43,957 bases of DNA from assembly GCA_022539475.1 (NCBI GenBank), contig VCMS01000469.1, positions 31,720-75,676 on the forward strand, read 5' to 3'. Numbering within the stretch: the stretch's first letter is position 1; every line of letters starts with the position of its first letter. Made by a program: the position numbers and the translations under genes. The notes beneath the pieces were generated by a model, which saw only the letters and a program-made list of their open reading frames with translations, was not told the origin of the DNA and made no database searches. Positions 38,754-43,957 of this stretch are shown one piece after another. Source of the DNA: Gracilaria domingensis. Lineage: Eukaryota; Rhodophyta; Florideophyceae; Gracilariales; Gracilariaceae.

Positions 38754-39189
38754 CTGCCAACTATCCATTGAAGTTTTGACCAATTAGAGTGAAACCCCAA
38801 CAGGACATGAGTCGCATGACATTAGCTTAGCATCTTGTAAGCGAATAAGGGATTCTGACTACCTGCAATGTCTCCAATAAACATACTACGGTGCAAAACT
38901 CTTGCTCCCCACAATTTCTGGCCTCGGAGATTCTTTTTTCCTTTTAAGGCGTTCATCCCTTTGTTGATAGTGTGTCAGGCTGCCAACAGCATTGAGTCAA
39001 TGAGGGTGCCTCCGGTGCGTAAGAAATGATCGAACTAGTGGTGAAGACAATCGTCATGACCGTTGGTCGTGTTGAAAAAATGCAAGTTTAGACATAGTGT
39101 TTGCTTTATGTTTTTTGATATTGGTTAGATAAGTTTAGGCATGTTTTGAATGTTACGGCTACACTAATTGAGACCGCGAGCTAAGTTGT
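38754..39189. other. Intergenic region between convergent genes
   Basis: 3' flanks of the ATP-grasp gene (+) and the vWA gene (-). AT-richer (about 39060-39150, TTTGCTTTATGTTTTTTGA). No gene or recognisable terminator seen. Confidence 0.6.
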
Positions 39190-40238
39190 TTAGTCAATAT
39201 TATCGCTATCAGTGAACCAAGGAGGAAGCTCGCTAGCCCTCCTGGATATTCCTTTCCGAATGTTTTTGTCGGCGGCATTGTTCTTCAAACGAAGAGCATT
39301 ATACACCTGCTTCCTCTTTTCCTTGGCTTTTTCCCTGGACTTCTTCATTCGTTTCCTAATTACCGGTGCGCTTCGCAATACTTGACCGTCAAACCGATAA
39401 TCCGACCTTACAATCATTTCAACAAGTTTCGGCACTAAAGTAACGACATCAGCAACCGAAGAAGCGCTCAAAGACGACTTCCCAGTCCCTAGCTTCGCAA
39501 GCTCAGGGTCCTGGCCCTCTCCAATACCAATTGTAACAACACGTATTCCTAGCTTCTCCATTTCCATTTTCTCTTTGAAAGCAGACTTCAATCCTTGACC
39601 ACCTGCACCACCTTTGGTCAATTCTCCCGCATTTATCAAGACGACACGCCGGAGTCTTCGAGCGTTCAACAGTTGTGTCTGAATGTGCTTGTTCGCGGCC
39701 GGTGGTATTATTTCATACCTGGACCATTTCAAGGCCAGATGGGCTTCCCTACACATCCCATTCATTGCTGGTGGTACTTCTGTTGCTTGCACAGTTGGTG
39801 GCTCTTCGATGTCACCCTCACTTATTGTATGAATATCGTTGTTCTTTTCAGGATCATTAACCAAGCTGTCCACCTTTCTCAACGCATTTCCCCACATTTT
39901 ATCTCCGACTTCGTATATATACATGTCGTTAGTGTCCCAGTTATTTGCATCGCCTTGGAATGAACTCAGAATTCGTCTCCTAACGGCATCGAGATCCCTG
40001 TCGAGCTCAGAAACAACCACGGAGTCATACGCATACTCCACAAATCCAACCCGAGATCCGTCGTGAACTTGCTTTTGTACATTGTCAATCACACCTCCAG
40101 GAGTAGAAAGGATCTCCTTCAGTCTACGATAATCTCTCCACGAGAGGGCACCTGATGAGTCGAAAACGAACAAAAGATCCAGTCTCGGCTTCTCCGCCAC
40201 GGCAGCTCCCCTTTTCCCTTGCTGTGGGAGTTCAGCCC
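39190..40238 (-). CDS. von Willebrand factor A domain, probably the C-terminal part of the serine-rich membrane protein
   Basis: The vWA fold begins RLDLLFVFDSSGALSWRDYRRL (about 40180-40110) and continues through GSRVGFVEYAYDSVVV, RRVVLINAGELTKGG and GIRVVTIGIGEGQDPELAKLG to a Lys/Arg-rich tail (KKSREKAKEKRKQVYNALRLK). The metal-binding DxSxS motif is imperfect: D-S-S-G-A, with Ala for the last Ser. No ATG precedes the domain. The frame is open back to about 40265 (reading SNSELGAELPQQGKRGA) and overlaps the end of the serine-rich frame, so adding one base near 40250 would make both a single protein. Alternatively it is a separate gene using a non-ATG or spliced start. Cytosolic location follows if the fusion and topology are right. 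Confidence 0.7.
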
Positions 40239-42830
40239 CTAGTTCCGAGTTTGATCGCTCTTGGATGAAGATGATGCTCCTAGAGACGGGAAGGAAGGGG
40301 GGTCAGAAGAGTGGGCTGACGTTGAGGAAGTAGCGTCTGATCCCGTAGAATCAGGAGACAACTGACTCAACGCCAAACACATCCCAGGGACAGCTAGCCT
40401 GGTTATCACTTGAGGAGGACGCACACGTGCCGCACCAGGCCTCATAAGGCCAGCAAACTGTCCCCCTACCGCGGCAGCAGCTTCCTGCCCCATTTCCACT
40501 ACTGAGTCCGACAGTTCGGATGCACTTCGCCACACTTGGGCCCATGGTGAGTCGTCATCGTCATCATCATCTGACTCAAAGCTTATCCTGCTCGACATCA
40601 GAATACCTTCATGGTTCGAACTCTCTGAAGGCGATGAGACCGGGGCTTTTCCAAAGTCCGGAAATACTGCACAAGATCTGTAAACCACGACGCCAACAAC
40701 TAGAACGACAACAAGAGAACCTACTGCTATGCCGCTCATACCACCAATGCCTCCAGGAAAAGATCCTCCACCTCTGGAGCTATCCCGACCTGAGTCGGCG
40801 TTACCACTGTCACTCCCTATAACGGGAGATATGAAACGTGGAGAACTACCATCATCGTTGCCTGATTCGCCAGCGGGATCAACCCCAAGTGCAGTTCCAT
40901 TAGGCGAAGGACTCACTGATGGTACCCATGGTTCAAGGCTCACCAGAGACATAGTCGGTGACTCTTCTTCGACAGGTGGGCTTTGTCGCACTATCGGGGA
41001 TGGCAATACACTTGGACTCAAAACAACTGTCGAAGAGGTTTCGTCCACACTTGTCGCAGGATTGGACCCCGAAAGTTGTTCTGAATCAACACCTTCACTA
41101 GGTGACAATAGAACTGGCTCAACCCCGTCCAAACTTGGACTAGGGGAAAAAGATTCCCTCACAGCACTTGCACTCGGCGAAGCAAAGTTATCTACCTCCG
41201 AAGCGGTGAAAGACGGAGAGGTCGGGGGCAAAGAGGGTCCTGATGCACTGACTGACATCAAGTTTGGACTCGGTGACATATCTGGGCCTGCTACTGCACT
41301 ATTGCTTGGTTCCAGAGTGAGACTAGGAACCACTCCAGATGCACTTGACAGAGCTAAGCTCGGGGACAAACTTATTGCTCCCGTTATGCTTCCAAACGAA
41401 GGTGATCCACTACTAAAACTTGTCGATTCGGACAAACTGGGAGAAAACGGGACCCCTGAAACAATTCCAGGAGATGAAGATGGCAACAGCACATCATCCG
41501 AAAACGAACTGCTCGGCGACACAAGTGAACCTGAAAGAGTAGGGACATCCAAACTCACTGAAGCCACAGGACTCAGGCCGACACTGCCAATGGGTTCCAT
41601 AGTTGGGCTCGCTACCACTTCTGTCCCGCTTGCAGCGGAGACACTTGGCAAGACACTTAGTTCCGCCGTAACGATTCCATGCGAAGGAGATATGCTACCC
41701 AAACTGCCAGAAAACGACGAGCTTGGAGAAAGAGAACCAGAGACTGCAGCAGAACCAAGAGCGACGCTCTCACTGACTGAAATCCCCGGGCTCGACCCTG
41801 AAACAATACTCGGTTCCACTGTTGGGCTTACAAACGAGGTACTTGGCGAAACGAATGATCCGGGTACAATCCCAAATGACACTGAAGCAGAAGCAATCCC
41901 GTTCAATACTGAAGAACTCGGTAATACGAGAGATCCTGACGCACCGGGTGATGTTAGTGAATCACTCGGACTCACAAACATTCCCGGGCTTGTCAGTGAG
42001 CTTGTACTTGGTTCCACAGAAAGACTGGGAACTACTCCAGAAGGACTGGACTGAGAAAAGCTTGGAGAAAAGCTCAAGCTTCCTAAAGTGCTTCCAGACG
42101 TGGGTAGACCAATACTGAAACTTGTCGACACAGATACACCCGGGGAGACAAGCGATCCTGATACAATTCCAGGCGACGCAGATGGGGACAGAGGATCACC
42201 CGAATGCGAGGAGCTCGGCCGCAAAAAGGACCCGGACATACCGGCAGACAGACTTGCTCCGCTCACACTTGCAGATATTACAGCACCCAACACGGGAGTA
42301 ATACTGGGTTCTACACTTGGTGTAGAGAGCAAGGAACTTGGTGATATGACAGATCCGGAAGTAAACCCGAACGATGAAGATGCAGACGCTAATCCATCCA
42401 AAAAAGATACACTTGGGGACAGAAAAGAACCTGAGACGGCAGCAGAACCAAGCCCTTCACTAGGACTAACTCCTGTATCACTACTAAGTTCTGCGGTAGG
42501 GCTTGGGGGTGAGAAGCTAATCGACAAAAACGACCCAGAGACGCTTCCGAATGACGTAGATGGAGAAGCTAACCTGTTCGAGAATATAGAACTCGTTGGC
42601 ACAACTGATGCAGATAAGGCAACAGAGGAAACGCTTCCAAATGATGTAGATGGAGAAGCTAACCCATTCGAGAATATAGAACCCGTTGGCACAACTGATG
42701 CAGATGGAGCAACAGAGCCCAACGCTCCATTCTGGCTAATAGGCAAACCAGGGCTGGGAATCACCCCTGGAATAGTCGGGGCGGAGAGGCTAAGAGAAGG
42801 AGACGGTAGGCTGCTAACTGTCCGAGTCAC
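40239..42830 (-). CDS. Ser/Pro-rich single-pass membrane protein
   Basis: Open for 863 codons. Residues 1-690 are a low-complexity Ser/Pro/Val/Gly tract made of degenerate SGS.(L/V)SPS.S and VPTGSIFSNGLASPSTSFGS-like repeats, as expected for a heavily O-glycosylated cell-wall or surface ectodomain. A hydrophobic segment follows (about 697-720, AVGSLVVVLVVGVVVY), then an acidic (DDDDDDD), Ser-rich tail of ~140 residues. No signal peptide is visible at the first Met. Ser-rich coding text continues upstream in other frames, and a Cys-containing stretch (PGVHCCNSLYEINSSY, about 43220-43170) suggests the true 5' end lies near 43.2 kb with frame breaks between. The vWA frame follows directly. Confidence 0.7.
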   Translation of the reverse strand: MTRTVSSLPSPSLSLSAPTIPGVIPSPGLPISQNGALGSVAPSASVVPTGSIFSNGLASPSTSFGSVSSVALSASVVPTSSIFSNRLASPSTSFGSVSGSFLSISFSPPSPTAELSSDTGVSPSEGLGSAAVSGSFLSPSVSFLDGLASASSSFGFTSGSVISPSSLLSTPSVEPSITPVLGAVISASVSGASLSAGMSGSFLRPSSSHSGDPLSPSASPGIVSGSLVSPGVSVSTSFSIGLPTSGSTLGSLSFSPSFSQSSPSGVVPSLSVEPSTSSLTSPGMFVSPSDSLTSPGASGSLVLPSSSVLNGIASASVSFGIVPGSFVSPSTSFVSPTVEPSIVSGSSPGISVSESVALGSAAVSGSLSPSSSFSGSLGSISPSHGIVTAELSVLPSVSAASGTEVVASPTMEPIGSVGLSPVASVSLDVPTLSGSLVSPSSSFSDDVLLPSSSPGIVSGVPFSPSLSESTSFSSGSPSFGSITGAISLSPSLALSSASGVVPSLTLEPSNSAVAGPDMSPSPNLMSVSASGPSLPPTSPSFTASEVDNFASPSASAVRESFSPSPSLDGVEPVLLSPSEGVDSEQLSGSNPATSVDETSSTVVLSPSVLPSPIVRQSPPVEEESPTMSLVSLEPWVPSVSPSPNGTALGVDPAGESGNDDGSSPRFISPVIGSDSGNADSGRDSSRGGGSFPGGIGGMSGIAVGSLVVVLVVGVVVYRSCAVFPDFGKAPVSSPSESSNHEGILMSSRISFESDDDDDDDSPWAQVWRSASELSDSVVEMGQEAAAAVGGQFAGLMRPGAARVRPPQVITRLAVPGMCLALSQLSPDSTGSDATSSTSAHSSDPPSFPSLGASSSSKSDQTRN
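42541..42717. repeat. 90-bp tandem duplication inside the serine-rich gene
   Basis: 42541-42630 and 42631-42717 share ACGCTTCC(G/A)AATGA, GTAGATGGAGAAGCTAAC and GTTGGCACAACTGATGCAGA with few substitutions. They encode two copies of an ASVVPT(G/S)SIFSN-containing unit, a recent in-frame repeat expansion in the ectodomain. Confidence 0.9.
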
Positions 42831-43957
42831 AATCCCCGCGACGAGGCACTTCAGCTCGGAACAGAAGTTAAGCTCGGAAGGCTGCTAACACTCGTAGTAA
42901 CAATCCCTGCTGGTCATGCACCCAAGCTCGGTTGATGTTGACAGACCAGGGTAAAGAATGTTAGAAAGCTCGGAGTAGAGCTCGAGCTCAGCAAAGAACT
43001 CTAGTGAGCCCCGAATTTCGAGCCGGAGCCACTGGCGATCGTACGGCTAACTTCTCGCACCAACTGACAGAGTCACGTCCGGCAAAGAACTTCAGGTACC
43101 GATCATCACTGCCCTGGAGCTGCTTGTAACGCTTAGGTGACATGAGCATGCCGGGTGGCCAGTTCTGGCGATACGAGCTGTTAATCTCGTACAAGCTGTT
43201 GCAGCAATGGACACCTGGCATACGCCGACAACCTAACCACCACCTAAAATCATAATTTATGTTCCTCGGAATTAAATAAACACCTATGGAGCACCTATGC
43301 ACCACTTTGGTTAAACATCACAACCTTCTGAACATCGAACTTTTGGCAATTTTCTACCAGGGAATGGGGGTTGTTTGATCGATTGTTGCCGAGCCCACAG
43401 CGGCGCTGTGCTGGTGGCGCGCACGTTGCGTTGCTGTACCGCCTATCTTTCGGCCCCTTCTCAGTACAAAATGTATACACGTGCGCGTCGGTGCGTGCAA
43501 GTACATTTCGCTCTCGCGCTCATTTGACAAGTGAAAAGCACCAACGTTGGCCGTGCGCAATGGTGACTCCACGCTCATGCGAGTTCTTCTCCGTGATTTT
43601 GAAAAGACGCCAGTGCTCGAGATCTTCAACCTTATAAGCGTACTTGAGTTTGATTTCAACCGTTCAAACCAGTAGTTAAACTATGACTCTCCACTTTTAA
43701 ATGCCATACAACATCCGAGCCATTGTGCTCGCCGTGCTTTTCAGGAGAGCAAGCACAGAGTAGCTCGTCCCCGTCGTACTACTGACGTCCCGCAGTGCAC
43801 CACATGTAGACTATGTCTTTGCTACACAAAACGAAAACCATCTGTTGCTCTTTGCATCGTCCTTCTCACTTGCATTGAATCTCTGCGAGTAAACGTCTAC
43901 TAACAACACAAAAACAACCAACTCGTATCAAAACCCGTCATAGCGGCACGAAAAGGA
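42831..43957. other. 5' flank of the serine-rich gene; possible missing N-terminus
   Basis: Minus-strand frames at 43221-42988 (MPGVHCC..., then WPPGMLMSPKRYKQLQG, then WCEKLA) may be the N-terminal part of the serine-rich protein, separated by frame breaks. Beyond 43300 I see no supportable gene. CTTATAAG at about 43631-43638 is a candidate TATA-type element. Small open frames after 43370 are unsupported. Confidence 0.35.

Noticed and set aside
40729..42054. 441-codon + strand open frame, with a further + strand frame at 42088-42888
   Set aside because: Shadow of the Ser/Pro repeat coding on the minus strand; the repeats hold several frames open.
1..43957. CRISPR arrays, tRNA or rRNA genes, bacterial operons
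   Set aside because: No repeat-spacer pattern, no cloverleaf or rRNA sequence recognised. Ribosome-binding-site logic does not apply to this eukaryotic sequence.

Overview
This looks like nuclear DNA of an intron-poor eukaryote with a repeat-rich, roughly GC-balanced genome. The evidence is two Ty3/gypsy retrotransposons (one with a C-terminal chromodomain), two CACTA-type (Plavaka/Tnp2-like) DNA transposases, a SET-domain gene, a serine-rich membrane/vWA gene and a 726-base assembly gap. Compact single-exon genes packed among mobile DNA would fit a multicellular red alga (Chondrus-like), but no marker in the window proves this.

Layout. 1-5190: degenerate Ty3 element on the + strand (5' LTR end, gag, protease-RT-RNase H), cut off after RNase H. 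5191-10634: a DNA transposon whose end abuts the Ty3 element, with a ~2.1 kb hairpin- and repeat-rich leader and then a transposase gene. 10624-13096 (-): an unknown coiled-coil gene, tail to tail with the transposase. 13558-16713 (-): one long broken gene for a beta-class DNA methyltransferase (DPPY motif) fused to a SET histone-methyltransferase domain. 16993-17128: a near-perfect 136-bp palindrome in the divergent promoter region. 17379-20812 (+): a large ParB-like-domain protein. 20853-21578: gap. 21813-23055 (-): a shorter ParB-like paralogue. 23376-31626 (-): a second Ty3 element with 3' LTR, PPT, intact RT-RNase H-integrase-chromodomain ORF and a 599-aa antisense ORF between pol and LTR. 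31627-36900: second DNA-transposon copy with a decayed transposase and several hairpins. 36969-37410: four large palindromes. 37435-38753 (+): carnosine-synthase-like ATP-grasp enzyme. 39190-42830 (-): Ser/Pro-rich membrane protein running into a vWA domain. The last kilobase holds nothing I can name with confidence.

Most interesting is 10.6-23.4 kb: a DNA-methyltransferase/SET fusion facing a ParB-like protein across a giant palindrome, with a second ParB-like paralogue on the far side of the gap. In bacteria and phages, ParB-like domains commonly accompany beta-class methyltransferases. Here the pair is split and the methyltransferase has gained a eukaryotic chromatin-writing domain. I suggest it is a mobile or captured epigenetic module, perhaps cargo of the adjacent transposon; that link is inference.

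Many genes are broken by one missing base, usually beside a short homopolymer (nine times in the methyltransferase-SET gene). Either the assembly has systematic homopolymer deletions or the genes are decaying. Gene spans below are therefore given across these breaks.
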